A stretch of 54,201 nucleotides of DNA from Novacetimonas hansenii JCM 7643. GTDB lineage: Bacteria > Pseudomonadota > Alphaproteobacteria > Acetobacterales > Acetobacteraceae. The notes under the pieces are model-generated. The model ran no database searches, was not told the DNA's origin, and worked only from the letters and a program-made list of their open reading frames with translations. The stretch covers positions 1 through 54,201 of the forward strand of contig NZ_BANE01000124.1 in the NCBI RefSeq assembly GCF_000964405.1, in the 5' to 3' direction. The first letter of the stretch is position 1. The number at the start of each line of letters is the position of its first letter. The translations under genes and the position numbers were made by a program. This document shows positions 41,651-50,869 of the stretch, in pieces.

Positions 41651-43114
41651 TTATTCCTTTTCTGACAGATCAATGGACGCCGATCCGCCTCCGCCATCGG
41701 CGGCGCGGATGACATGTGCCGCCTCGGCGGCATGGGTGGCGGCGTTGCGACGCTTCATGGTGCGCGCCCAGCGCGGCGGCTCACCGTCGGTACGACCGGA
41801 GCCAGCCCCGCCCTCTCCACCACCATCACCACCTCCGGACGGACCGGTACCTGCCGGGCCACCACCGGCCGGAGAACCTCCTCCACCAGAGGGATTGTCC
41901 CCGGATGGCGTGGGGCCACCTCCGTCAGAACCACCGGTTTCACCACCCTGCTCGCCCCCCATGCCCTGTGCGGCCCATTGGCTGCCGGCGGCGTAACTTT
42001 CCTTGAGAGATGAGCCTGCACGCGATGCCGCCCCTTTGGCGGCATTCGCGATATTCCCGCCGACAGCCCGGCCCATGCCTCCGATCCCGGCGGCCATACT
42101 GCCCGCGCCACCAGATGCGCCAGCCGCTCCGGCCGAATAGGCTGACGTGGCGGCCCCGGCGATCGCGGCTCCTCCGCGGGCGGCGGCAGCGGTCGCACCC
42201 ACAGCCGCAGCGCCACCAGAGGCGACGGCTCCAACACCAGCCACCGCCGCAGCCCCCATGGCACCAACCGCCATACCAGTGCCGACAGCGGCCCCTGCCC
42301 CAAGCTGGGGAGCTCCGGAGATCAGCCCGTTGGCGATGCTGCCGCCAAAAATCGACAGGCCGACAATCGCTAGAGAGGCCAGCACCACCGACACCGCTTG
42401 CCCGATGGTTGGCACATCGCTGCCATAGGATGTTGCAAATTGCCCGAACAGAACGGAGGCGATGGCGGAGATCACCGCCAGCACCATGATCTTCACGCCC
42501 GAGGATACGACGTTGCCCAGCACCTTCTCCGCCAGAAAAGCAGTGCGATTGAACAGGGCGAACGGGATCAGCACGAAGCCCGCCAGCGTGGTCAGCTTGA
42601 ATTCGATCAGAGCGACAAAAAGCTGCACGGCCAGAATGAAGAACGCCGCGAGCACGATCAGCCAGGACAGACAGAGCACGAAGATCTGGATGAAATTCGT
42701 AAAGAAGGCGACTGGGCCGAGCAGAGTGTGGGCAGAGTCCAACAAAGGGCGGGCGGCATCAAAACCGGTGGACGCGAGGCGGCCAGGACGAAGAAAGTCC
42801 GCAAGAGCCAGCCTGCCTCCGCCTGCCCTCAGACCAAGCTGGGCAAAACTGTCAAACACCAGCTTTGACAGATGGTCGAAATTGTTAATCACGAAGGCGA
42901 AGAAACCGATATACAGCGTCTTCTTGACCAGGCGCTGGATGATGTCCTCATCCGCCGCCCAGGCCCAGAACAGCCCGGCCAGTGCGATATCCAGCACAGA
43001 CAGTGTTCCTGCCAGCGAGATCACATCCCCTTTCACCAGACCGAACCCGGTATCGATGGTGGTGGTGAAGGCATTCAGGAAGGTGTCGATCACCCCGACA
43101 TCGTTGGTGGCCAT
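41651..43114 (-). CDS. trbL: TrbL/VirB6-type conjugal transfer protein
   Basis: A 487-residue polytopic inner-membrane protein. The N-terminal part (FLNAFTTTIDTGFGLVKGDV, LFWAWAADEDIIQRLVKKTLY, LYIGFFAFVINNFDHLS) and five or six membrane segments match TrbL. The region from about residue 285 to the end is Ala/Gly-rich, then Gly/Pro/Ser-rich low complexity, normal for this family but with strongly biased codons that give long open frames on the plus strand. VirB6-like proteins line the inner-membrane passage of the substrate. It follows trbJ by five bases with no trbK in between. Confidence 0.92.
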   Translation of the reverse strand: MATNDVGVIDTFLNAFTTTIDTGFGLVKGDVISLAGTLSVLDIALAGLFWAWAADEDIIQRLVKKTLYIGFFAFVINNFDHLSKLVFDSFAQLGLRAGGGRLALADFLRPGRLASTGFDAARPLLDSAHTLLGPVAFFTNFIQIFVLCLSWLIVLAAFFILAVQLFVALIEFKLTTLAGFVLIPFALFNRTAFLAEKVLGNVVSSGVKIMVLAVISAIASVLFGQFATSYGSDVPTIGQAVSVVLASLAIVGLSIFGGSIANGLISGAPQLGAGAAVGTGMAVGAMGAAAVAGVGAVASGGAAAVGATAAAARGGAAIAGAATSAYSAGAAGASGGAGSMAAGIGGMGRAVGGNIANAAKGAASRAGSSLKESYAAGSQWAAQGMGGEQGGETGGSDGGGPTPSGDNPSGGGGSPAGGGPAGTGPSGGGDGGGEGGAGSGRTDGEPPRWARTMKRRNAATHAAEAAHVIRAADGGGGSASIDLSEKE

Positions 43115-43119
43115 GGCGG

Positions 43120-43923
43120 TCAGTTCCCGCTGCTGCCGAACATCGACACCGTGCCGGGCACGTAGGCGTCATGCTGGGAGAAATGCTGATACTGCGCTTC
43201 GCTCTCCGCTTCCGTAGCGGCCTCGCGCGCCTGTTGCAGGGCGGTGGCCCGGCCATTGGCGGCGAGTTCGGCCTGGATATCGGATAACTGACGGGATTGC
43301 AGAGCCAGAAGCTGGTTTCCAGCCTGCGCGGCCTGCAACGCGCCTGTCGAGGTCTGGCTGGAGGACACGAGCTGGCTCATGGCCGAACTATCGCTGGGGA
43401 TATTGCCCACCACCCGCGCCTGCAGCTTCAGGGCATCCTCAAACCCACCGATGGAATTCTGCCAGCGCGTCTGCGCCTGGTTGAACAGGGCACTGTCGGA
43501 CATCCCGGAGGAGACGGACGTGTACGCCTGCTGATACTGCTGCTCGACGGACTGGACGCTGTAGGCGATGTTCTGCGCCTGCGCGAGCAGAGCCGTCGTC
43601 TGGGAAATCGTTGATTGCAGCGTCGACAATGTCGAGAGTGGCAGGCTTGCGAGGTTCCGCCCCTGATTGACCAGCACCTGCGCCTGATTGGCGAGAGAGG
43701 TGATCTGGTTGTCGATCTGCTGGAGCGTACGAGCTGCGATCAGCACGTTCTCGACATGGTTCGCCCCGTCATACACGGCCCATTGCGCGTGCGCCGGACG
43801 TAAGGGAGAGAACGTCCCGCCGACCGCCAGCAGTGCAGAAGAGAGAAGAACACCTCGGCGGAAACGTTTTTCGTGAGCGCGACCGAAAAATTCAGTCCAA
43901 GGCCCGAAAGTTTTTTCCGTCAT
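43120..43923 (-). CDS. trbJ: TrbJ/VirB5-type conjugal transfer protein
   Basis: A 267-residue secreted protein with an N-terminal signal (RRGVLLSSALLAVGGTFSPLRPAHA, cleavage before QW). The mature part is almost wholly helical, with VLIAARTLQQIDNQITSLANQAQ and QTTALLAQAQNIAYSVQ, matching TrbJ, the minor pilus component/adhesin of the P-type system. The first 25 residues before the signal are unusually long; an internal start cannot be excluded, but the ATG at 43923 overlaps the trbE stop by four bases, which favours it. Confidence 0.9.
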   Translation of the reverse strand: MTEKTFGPWTEFFGRAHEKRFRRGVLLSSALLAVGGTFSPLRPAHAQWAVYDGANHVENVLIAARTLQQIDNQITSLANQAQVLVNQGRNLASLPLSTLSTLQSTISQTTALLAQAQNIAYSVQSVEQQYQQAYTSVSSGMSDSALFNQAQTRWQNSIGGFEDALKLQARVVGNIPSDSSAMSQLVSSSQTSTGALQAAQAGNQLLALQSRQLSDIQAELAANGRATALQQAREAATEAESEAQYQHFSQHDAYVPGTVSMFGSSGN

Positions 43924-46376
43924 GGCACGCCCTCCGATCGGAGGTCTTCACCCAAAAGATCCGCCGCCCATGCCACACCACGCGCCTCAAACCACGCGGG
44001 GAGAAAACCGTCGCGGCCGTGTTCCGCCAGAACCGCATCAATCAGCCTGTGATCGTCCTTGCCGGATGCGGCGCACAGGGCCAGAGCGACGGGACCGAGG
44101 CCGAGTTCGAACAGCCGGTTGCCACGCTGGGTCTGGCAGTAATACTCCCGCTTCGAGGCAGCCCGCGCGATGATGGCAATCTGACGGTCGTTCAGACCGA
44201 AGTCGCGATAGATGGTCATAATCTGCGGCTCGATGGCCCGCTCGTTAGGCAGAAAGATCCGCGTCGGGCAGCTTTCCACCACGGCCGGGGAGATGGGTGA
44301 ATTGGCAATGTCGGAAAGCGACTGCGTGGCGAAGATGACGCTGGCATTCTTTTTGCGCAGCGTTTTCAGCCATTCGCGGAGCTGGCCGGCGAAATCGCCG
44401 TCATCCAGCACCAGCCATCCCTCGTCGATGACCAGCAGCGTCGGGCGGCCGTCCAGACGACCCTCAATGCGATGGAACAGGTAGGCGAGAACGGGTGACG
44501 CCGCACCGGAGCCGATCAGCCCCTCGGTCTCGAACACCACCGCATCGGCGTCACCCAGCCGCTCGGCGTCCGCGTCCAGCAGGCGACCATAAGGACCATC
44601 CAGGCAGTATGGCGCCAATGCCTGTTTCAGGGCGTTGGACTGGAGGAGTGCTACCAACCCGGACAGGGTGCGTTCCGGCACAGGCGACGATGCCAGGGAA
44701 TTCAGGGCCGACCAGAGGTATGCTTTGACGTCTGGCGTCAGCGCGATCCCTTCAGTGACCATGATCTGCCCCAGCCATTCGCTGGCCCATTTGCGCTCGT
44801 CGGCATCATCGATCCACGCCAGTGGCTGGAGTGAAACACCGGGAAAGCCGTCCACACCCGGGGCGTCGTCATCCGTCAGACCCCCGCCAAGATCATGCCA
44901 GTCTCCGCCCATACCAAGCGCGGCCGCCCGCATGGACCCGCCGAAGTCAAAGGCGAATATCTGCGCACCCACATAGCGACGGAACTGCAACGCCATCAAA
45001 GCCAACAGCACCGACTTACCCGCCCCCGTCGGTCCCGCGATCAAGGTGTGACCGACATCACTGGCATGAAGCGAGAACCGGAACGGTGTGGCCCCAGCGG
45101 TCTTGCCGTAGAACAGCGGCGCCGCCTTGAAATGCACGTCCTGGTCCGGTCCCGCCCAGACGGCGGAGAGCGGGATCATATGCGCCAGGTTCAACGTCGA
45201 GACCGGGGGCTGACGGACATTGGCGTAGACATGACCTGGCAGAGATCCCAGCCACGCCTCTACAGCGTTCAGGCTTTCCGTCATGCAGGTAAAGTCACGC
45301 CCCTGGATGATCTTCTCGACCAGACGCAGCTTCTCGGCGGCGATTGAGGCTGATCCGTCCCAGACCGTCACGGTCGCGGTGATGTACGCCTGCCCGACGT
45401 CATCCGCACCAAGGGACTGGAGCGCCAGATCGGCATCAGCCGCCTTATTAGCGGCGTCGTTGTCCACCAACACCGAGGCCTCATTGGTCATGACTTCGCG
45501 GACGATGGCCGCAATGCTCTTGCGCTTTGCGAACCACTGACGCCGGATCTTCGTCAGAACCTTCGTCGCATCGGTTTTGTCCAGCAGGATCGCCCGCGTG
45601 GACCAACGATAGGGCATGGCCAACCGATTGAGGTCATCGAGAATTCCGGGAAATGTCCGCGATGGGAAACCCGTAATGGTCAGGGTTTTCAGATAGGCAT
45701 CACCGAGCTTCGGCTCCAAACCACCCGCGAGCGGTTGATCCACCAGCAGCGCGTCGAGATGCATGGGGATTTCCGGCACCCGGACACGCTGGTTCCGGGT
45801 GGAAATGGTGGAATGGAGATAGGTCAGCGTCTCGCCGTCATTCAGCCATGCCGCTTCAGGCATGAACCCGTCCAGCAGGGCCAGCAGCCGATCGCTGCGA
45901 TCCACGAAGGCATGGAGCATACCGTGCGGGTCCGGCCCGTCATGTTCCCGCCCCTCATAAAGAAAGCGCGCTGCCCGGTCAGATGATTCAGCAGGCGGTA
46001 GCCAGACAAGCGTGAGAAAATACCGGCTCTCGAAATGCGCGCCCTCATCCTCAAACTGCTCCCGGCGTTCCAGATCGACCATCTGACTGGCGGCGTCCGG
46101 GAAATCGCTCTCAGGGTAGATAGTAGCGGGAACGCGCTGCGCTTCCACGAACACTGCCCAGCCTGAACCCAATCTCCGCAAGGCATTATTGAGTCGTGCC
46201 GTCACACCCACCAGTTCAGCAGGCGTTGCGCTATCGAGATCAGGGCCGCGTATTCTTGCGGTGCGCTGGAAAGACCCATCCTTGTTCAGGACAACACCTT
46301 TTTCGACCAACGCGGCCCAAGGCAGGAAGTCGGAGAGGAGCGCAGCACGGTTGCGATATTCGTCAAGGGACATCAT
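43920..46376 (-). CDS. trbE: TrbE/VirB4-type conjugal transfer ATPase
   Basis: An 818-residue VirB4-family ATPase that energises pilus assembly and substrate transfer. It has the CagE/TrbE N-terminal domain (MSLDEYRNRAALLSDFLPWA, DLERREQFEDEGAHFESRYFLTL). Walker A is GPTGAGKS (residues 448-455); Walker B is RPTLLVIDEGWLVLDD, followed by ANSPISPAVVESCPTRIFLPN. Full length. It precedes trbJ with a four-base overlap and follows trbD by 12 bases. Confidence 0.95.
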   Translation of the reverse strand: MMSLDEYRNRAALLSDFLPWAALVEKGVVLNKDGSFQRTARIRGPDLDSATPAELVGVTARLNNALRRLGSGWAVFVEAQRVPATIYPESDFPDAASQMVDLERREQFEDEGAHFESRYFLTLVWLPPAESSDRAARFLYEGREHDGPDPHGMLHAFVDRSDRLLALLDGFMPEAAWLNDGETLTYLHSTISTRNQRVRVPEIPMHLDALLVDQPLAGGLEPKLGDAYLKTLTITGFPSRTFPGILDDLNRLAMPYRWSTRAILLDKTDATKVLTKIRRQWFAKRKSIAAIVREVMTNEASVLVDNDAANKAADADLALQSLGADDVGQAYITATVTVWDGSASIAAEKLRLVEKIIQGRDFTCMTESLNAVEAWLGSLPGHVYANVRQPPVSTLNLAHMIPLSAVWAGPDQDVHFKAAPLFYGKTAGATPFRFSLHASDVGHTLIAGPTGAGKSVLLALMALQFRRYVGAQIFAFDFGGSMRAAALGMGGDWHDLGGGLTDDDAPGVDGFPGVSLQPLAWIDDADERKWASEWLGQIMVTEGIALTPDVKAYLWSALNSLASSPVPERTLSGLVALLQSNALKQALAPYCLDGPYGRLLDADAERLGDADAVVFETEGLIGSGAASPVLAYLFHRIEGRLDGRPTLLVIDEGWLVLDDGDFAGQLREWLKTLRKKNASVIFATQSLSDIANSPISPAVVESCPTRIFLPNERAIEPQIMTIYRDFGLNDRQIAIIARAASKREYYCQTQRGNRLFELGLGPVALALCAASGKDDHRLIDAVLAEHGRDGFLPAWFEARGVAWAADLLGEDLRSEGVP

Positions 46377-46388
46377 CGCCCTGCCCTC

Positions 46389-46664
46389 CTATACCCGCAA
46401 CCAGGCTGGGTAGCGAAGATGCCGCCGTCCGACCTCAATGAAGAACGGATCGCGCCTGGCGCCCCAGACCGCGAGTGTGTGCCCCACGATCCAGAATGCC
46501 GCGCCAATCAGCCATAGCCGCAGGCCCAGCGCGATCGCGGCAGCCAGTGTGCCGTTGGCAATGGCCACGGCACGTGGCGCGCCACCCAGCAGGATCGGAT
46601 CGGTCAGGGAGCGATGCACCGGGACATGAAAGCCCGGCACCGCATCATCGTTATAGTCCGCCAT
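46389..46664 (-). CDS. trbD: TrbD/VirB3-type conjugal transfer protein
   Basis: A 91-residue inner-membrane protein. The sequence PGFHVPVHRSLTDPILLGGAPR and then a hydrophobic hairpin (ANGTLAAAIALGLRLWLIG, AFWIVGHTLAVWG) followed by RRDPFFIEVGRRHLRYPAWL is the VirB3/TrbD signature. The ATG at 46664 shares its first base with the trbC stop and fits the family start; the frame is open further upstream within trbC. VirB3 works with the VirB4 ATPase encoded next. Confidence 0.92.
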   Translation of the reverse strand: MADYNDDAVPGFHVPVHRSLTDPILLGGAPRAVAIANGTLAAAIALGLRLWLIGAAFWIVGHTLAVWGARRDPFFIEVGRRHLRYPAWLRV

Positions 46665-47020
46665 CAGATCAGCGCCCCGCCCGAGAAGGAGAAGAAGGAC
46701 AGAAAAAACGAGCTGGCCGCAAAAGCTATGGACAAACCAAAGACGATCTGGATCAGGCGACGAAATCCGCCCGAGCTTTCCCCAAAGGCGAGGGTCAGGC
46801 CGGTCACGGTGATGATGATCACCGAGACGATCTTCGCGACCGGCCCTTGCACGGATTCCAGAATCTGGTTGAGCGGCTCTTCCCATGGCATACCGGCCCC
46901 CGATGCCCAGGCCGATGACCCGAAGCAGAGCGACAGCAGCATCGCTGTGCCGATCACACGACTATCGGGCAGGCTGCAAGCAGACCGGGCGACGGAATGG
47001 AGGCGTGAACGGGACATCAT
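46664..47020 (-). CDS. trbC: TrbC/VirB2-type conjugal pilin
   Basis: A 118-residue pilin precursor. A long signal (VIGTAMLLSLCFGSSAWA) ends before SGAGMPWEEPL, and two hydrophobic segments follow (AKIVSVIIITVTGLTLAFG and LIQIVFGLSIAFAASSFFL), the pattern of TrbC/VirB2 major pilins. In RP4 the pilin is cyclised by TraF; no traF-like peptidase gene is in this window. The start overlaps the trbB stop by four bases. Confidence 0.92.
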   Translation of the reverse strand: MMSRSRLHSVARSACSLPDSRVIGTAMLLSLCFGSSAWASGAGMPWEEPLNQILESVQGPVAKIVSVIIITVTGLTLAFGESSGGFRRLIQIVFGLSIAFAASSFFLSFFSFSGGALI

Positions 47021-48021
47021 GATGACTCTCCCTTCCCGGAGAATGGTGTTTCGGAGGATGACAGGCTGGCCGGACGGATGCGGTAAGCGCCTGTGGCGGG
47101 ATCAAGACCGTCGATTTCGGCCAGTTCACTCAGACGACGAGCGGTGCCGCGCCCTGACAGCACGGCGACCACGTCAATGGTTTCGGCAATCATCGCGCGT
47201 GGCACGGTGACGACGGCTTCCTGAATCAACTGTTCCAATCGATAGAGGGCAGCCAGCACCGATCCGGCGTGGAGTGTACCAATCCCGCCCGGATGGCCGG
47301 TGCCCCAGGCCTTGAGCAGATCAAGAGCCTCGGGACCACGCACCTCCCCAATCGGGATACGGTCAGGGCGCAGGCGGAGTGCCGATCGCACCAGTTCGGA
47401 CAGTGTGATGACACCATCCTTTGTACGCATGGCGATCAGATTGGGCGCCGTGCATTGCAGCTCGCGCGTGTCCTCGATCAGGACCACGCGATCCTCTGTT
47501 TTTGCGACCTCGGCCAGCAGCGCATTGGTCAGCGTGGTCTTGCCGGTCGATGTGCCACCGACCACAAGGATATTCCTGCAGGCCGTAACAGCAGTGCGCA
47601 GCCAGTCAGCCTGCGCTTCTGTCATGATGTTGGCCGCGACATAATCCCCGAGCGTGAAGACCGCGACGGCCGGTTTTCGAATGGCAAAACTCGGTGCTGT
47701 CACCACCGGTGGCAGTAATCCTTCGAACCGCTCCCCACCCGGCAGTTCGGCTGATACGCGGGGGGCACCAGCATGCACCTCGGCTCCCGCATGATGAGCG
47801 ACCAGCCGCACAATGCGTTCGGCATCGGCGGCGGAGAGAATTTCCCCCGTGTCGGTCATTCCGCCTGCCAGACGGTCAGTCCACAGCCGACCATCCGGGT
47901 TCAGCATGACCTCGATCGTGGCAGGGTCGGAGAGATGCGCCGCAATAGCAGGCCCCATCGCCGTACGCAGCATGGCGGAGCTTCGCACCGTCCCGGGGGA
48001 CAAAGGCTGATGAACTGTCAT
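47017..48021 (-). CDS. trbB: TrbB/VirB11-type conjugal transfer ATPase
   Basis: A 334-residue hexameric traffic ATPase. Walker A is GGTSTGKTT (residues 155-163). The Asp box is [12 protein letters not shown], the Walker B region is [19 protein letters not shown], and the His box is [13 protein letters not shown]. It is the first gene of the trb run; a 267-base gap separates it from the copG gene upstream, and a motif CGATAATTTTACGC about 120 bases ahead is shared with the region upstream of traG. Confidence 0.95.
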   Translation of the reverse strand: MTVHQPLSPGTVRSSAMLRTAMGPAIAAHLSDPATIEVMLNPDGRLWTDRLAGGMTDTGEILSAADAERIVRLVAHHAGAEVHAGAPRVSAELPGGERFEGLLPPVVTAPSFAIRKPAVAVFTLGDYVAANIMTEAQADWLRTAVTACRNILVVGGTSTGKTTLTNALLAEVAKTEDRVVLIEDTRELQCTAPNLIAMRTKDGVITLSELVRSALRLRPDRIPIGEVRGPEALDLLKAWGTGHPGGIGTLHAGSVLAALYRLEQLIQEAVVTVPRAMIAETIDVVAVLSGRGTARRLSELAEIDGLDPATGAYRIRPASLSSSETPFSGKGESS

Positions 48022-48288
48022 GAAAACCCCCGCTTTTTGAGACCTGAGACACAGATCACAGGCGCGGGAAGTATTAAGAGGGGACCATTCCCCCAGTTTT
48101 CAACAGTGTTTCATCGGGCTGCGTAACGGGGCGCAATGAGGCGTAAAATTATCGGCGGGAGGCAGCACTCAGACAGACCCGACGCTATGAAAAGTCGGTT
48201 CTGCCGCAATCCGAAAAGACATATCCCTGAGTAAATTCAACCTCAGGCGTGCCTTCAAATTCAGCCGTAAGCACAGACACTGTTTTCG
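48022..48288 (-). promoter_or_regulatory. Probable trbB promoter region with shared CGAYAATTTTACGC motif
   Basis: The minus-strand motif CGATAATTTTACGC (48141-48154) matches 13 of 14 bases of CGACAATTTTACGC at 50818-50831 upstream of traG. In both places a second TACGC box follows downstream on the minus strand. The two intergenic spots are the starts of the two conjugation transcription units, so this is a candidate regulator-binding or promoter element. No gene is seen in the gap. Confidence 0.45.
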
Positions 48289-48726
48289 TTACGATGGATC
48301 TGGCTCCCCTCCGGCGGCATTGGACGGAAGAACATCTTCATGCAGGCGGCGGCCTGTCGCCAGACGCCTGCCGAGTGCTTCGATGAAGCCTTCATAACGC
48401 TCGGCCGCCTGCGCCCGTGCAGCAGCAGCCGAGCTTTCCGGCAACGCGGGCGTCATGATCATCCAGAAACGAATGAACTGGGCCAACGTCTCGACGGTAA
48501 TCCCGGTATCACGCTCCAGCCGTGACAGGCGTTTATCGACACGGTCCAACCGTCGGGTCAGTGCGGCCTGCCCGGTCCCCTCTTCTGGCGAGAAAAAGAC
48601 AGAAAGAGCTGTCTCGACCACGAGGGAACCGGACTGACGGCGGCGGGTTGCCATATCACTGACAGCTTTGAACAGATCGGGCTCGAGATAGACCGTCATC
48701 TGTTGCTTCTTGCGGGGGCGTTTCAT
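48289..48726 (-). CDS. CopG-type ribbon-helix-helix protein of the transfer region
   Basis: A 145-residue protein. The N-terminus KQQMTVYLEPDLFKAVSDMATRRRQSGSLVVETALSVFF is a ribbon-helix-helix DNA-binding domain. A coiled-coil-like stretch follows (ALTRRLDRVDKRLSRLERDTG), then a helical tail. Such genes between traG and trbB are usual in this type of plasmid and may regulate transfer or help at the relaxosome; direct evidence is absent. The start overlaps the traG stop by four bases. Confidence 0.85.
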   Translation of the reverse strand: MKRPRKKQQMTVYLEPDLFKAVSDMATRRRQSGSLVVETALSVFFSPEEGTGQAALTRRLDRVDKRLSRLERDTGITVETLAQFIRFWMIMTPALPESSAAAARAQAAERYEGFIEALGRRLATGRRLHEDVLPSNAAGGEPDPS

Positions 48727-50726
48727 GGTCCACCGATCTCCATGCCATCATCGCGGTCAATGGCAGCCAGCCGGGCGACTTTCTGCAGATCGAGAAAGTC
48801 CCGGTCCCACCGTGTGCCGCGCTGGCCGGCCTCGGGTGGCCTGGTCTGTTCGCGCTGCTCATCCGTCTCGTCGCGGGGTGGAATATCGCTGGGGTCGGCA
48901 TCCGGAGTGCGCTTGTGACCAGCCCCCAGAGGCGTTTCCTCTTCCTGCGTTGGCTGTGTGGGAGCTGAGCCGTGTCCGGCTGTTTCAGGCAAGGGGCGCA
49001 GGGTCCAGTCATCCGGATGCGTTGGTGTTGACGCCTTTGCCTCGCCCGACTTAGGCGGTGGAAGCAATCGTTCCTTGAAGCGCGTATCAGCGTAATAGCG
49101 TGCCTTCTTGGCCCGTACAGGCGGGGTGCCAGCCGCCATGACAATTTCATCGGCTGGTGGAAGCTGCATGATTTCACCGGGCGTCAGGAGCGGGCGTGCG
49201 CTTTCCTGCCGCGAGACCATCAGATGCCCCAGCCAGGGTGACAGGCGATGCCCGGCATAGTTTTTCTGCGACCGGATTTCGGTCGCGGTCCCCAGCGCAT
49301 CCGAAACCCGTTTGGCGGTCCGTTCATCATTGGTGGCAAAACTGACCCGCACATGGCAGTTATCGAGGATCGAGTTGTTCTGACCATAGGCTTTCTCAAT
49401 CTGATTGAGGCTCTGGGCGATCAGAAAAGCCTTGATGCCATAGCCTCCCATGAACGCCAGAGCGCTCTCAAAAAAGTCGAGCCGTCCGAGTGCGGGAAAT
49501 TCATCCAGCATCATCAGCAGGCGATGATTATGTTTATGCGCGTTCAGATCCTCGGTCAGCCTGCGCCCGATCTGGTTCAGCATCAGACGGATCAACGGTT
49601 TTGTACGACTGATATCCGAGGGTGGCACACTGAGATAAAGCGTGGTGGGCCGATGCCCTTTGACAATATCAGCAATCCGCCAGGCACAACGCGAGGTAAC
49701 TTTCGCGACGACCGGATCGCGATACAGGCCAAGAAACGACATGGCGGTGGAGAGCACACCCGATCGTTCGTTGGGAGATTTGTTCAGCAGTTCACGGGCG
49801 GCTGATGCAACCACCGGATGCTGGCCATCCTTGCCGAGATGCTTCGTCTGCATCATCGCCGCTAGCGTGGCTTCAATCGAGCGTTTCGGATCGGAAAGCA
49901 GGTTGGCAACGCCATAGAGCGTCTTGTCCTGCTCCGCATACAGAACATGGAGGATGGCGCCCACTAGCAGAGAGTGTGATGTTTTCTCCCAATGGTTCCG
50001 GCGTTCAAGCGATCCTTCGGGATCGACAAGCACGTCCGCGACATTCTGGGCGTCGCGCACTTCCCACTCCCCCTGCCGGATTTCAAGCAGCGGGTTGTAG
50101 GGATCAGAAGCTGGATTGGTCGGGTCGAACAGAATGACCTGACTGAAACGCGCACGAAAACCCGCCGTAATCTGCCAGTTTTCACCCTTGATATCATGGA
50201 CGATAGTTGATCCGGGCCATGTCAGAAGGGTAGGAATAACGAGCCCTACCCCTTTACCGGATCGGGTCGGCGCAAAACAGAGGACGTGCTCGGGACCATT
50301 ATGGCGGAGATAGTCACGCCCATACTGCCCAAGAATGACACCGTCAGGATCGAGCAGCCCGGATTGCTGCAATTCCTCACGACTGGCCCAACGCGCGCTT
50401 CCGTAGGTCGCTACGCGTCTTGCCTCACGCGCACGACGGACAGAAAGTGCTATGGCAGACGCTAATGCCAGCACACCACCACTGCCCGCAATCCAACCGC
50501 CCTGTTCGAAGATATCCGGAGCATATGCGTCGTATAGATACCACCACCAAAAAATCATGGGTGGCCAATAAACTACCCAGTGCTGGAAGATTACAAACCA
50601 CGGAGCCCCCAACTGAGCCTGAAATCCCAGTTTCCACGCGACCCACTGTGTCGCCAACCACCAGGAGAACACGATCATGAGCAGAACAACGCTCACCTGT
50701 CCCCATAAAATTTTAGAACCAGACAT
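48723..50726 (-). CDS. traG: TraG/VirD4-type coupling protein
   Basis: A 667-residue type IV coupling protein that brings the relaxase-DNA complex to the secretion channel. The N-terminus has two or three membrane segments (VSVVLLMIVFSWWLATQWVAW, VVYWPPMIFWWWYLY). Walker A is APTRSGKG (152-159) and Walker B is LLMMLDEFPALGRL; GYGIKAFLIAQSLNQIEKAYG is also typical. The last 110 residues are proline- and charge-rich and poorly conserved. In this kind of element the relaxase gene usually lies close upstream; here the AT-rich nuclease/SMC pair lies between them. Confidence 0.94.
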   Translation of the reverse strand: MSGSKILWGQVSVVLLMIVFSWWLATQWVAWKLGFQAQLGAPWFVIFQHWVVYWPPMIFWWWYLYDAYAPDIFEQGGWIAGSGGVLALASAIALSVRRAREARRVATYGSARWASREELQQSGLLDPDGVILGQYGRDYLRHNGPEHVLCFAPTRSGKGVGLVIPTLLTWPGSTIVHDIKGENWQITAGFRARFSQVILFDPTNPASDPYNPLLEIRQGEWEVRDAQNVADVLVDPEGSLERRNHWEKTSHSLLVGAILHVLYAEQDKTLYGVANLLSDPKRSIEATLAAMMQTKHLGKDGQHPVVASAARELLNKSPNERSGVLSTAMSFLGLYRDPVVAKVTSRCAWRIADIVKGHRPTTLYLSVPPSDISRTKPLIRLMLNQIGRRLTEDLNAHKHNHRLLMMLDEFPALGRLDFFESALAFMGGYGIKAFLIAQSLNQIEKAYGQNNSILDNCHVRVSFATNDERTAKRVSDALGTATEIRSQKNYAGHRLSPWLGHLMVSRQESARPLLTPGEIMQLPPADEIVMAAGTPPVRAKKARYYADTRFKERLLPPPKSGEAKASTPTHPDDWTLRPLPETAGHGSAPTQPTQEEETPLGAGHKRTPDADPSDIPPRDETDEQREQTRPPEAGQRGTRWDRDFLDLQKVARLAAIDRDDGMEIGGP

Positions 50727-50817
50727 GAGAATAGTTTCCTCCGGCGCTACAGCCGGAAGAAATCAGACTATACGAATGGAGTATATTCAATACTTCGAAA
50801 TTTAAATGCGTAGCTGA

Positions 50818-50831
50818 GCGTAAAATTGTCG
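50818..50831 (-). promoter_or_regulatory. Motif shared between traG and trbB upstream regions
   Basis: CGACAATTTTACGC on the minus strand, 92 bases upstream of the traG ATG, followed by TACGC at 50809-50813. The partner is at 48141-48154. It lies just outside the 3' end of the SMC-like gene, so the traG promoter seems to have been kept when the AT-rich module arrived. Confidence 0.4.
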
Positions 50832-50869
50832 ATGCAATGAATATATTCATTAAAAAAATGATACGAATA

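Noticed and set aside
41418-43217. Several Pro/Arg-rich plus-strand frames
   Set aside because: They arise from the biased Gly/Ala/Pro codons of trbL and its neighbours.
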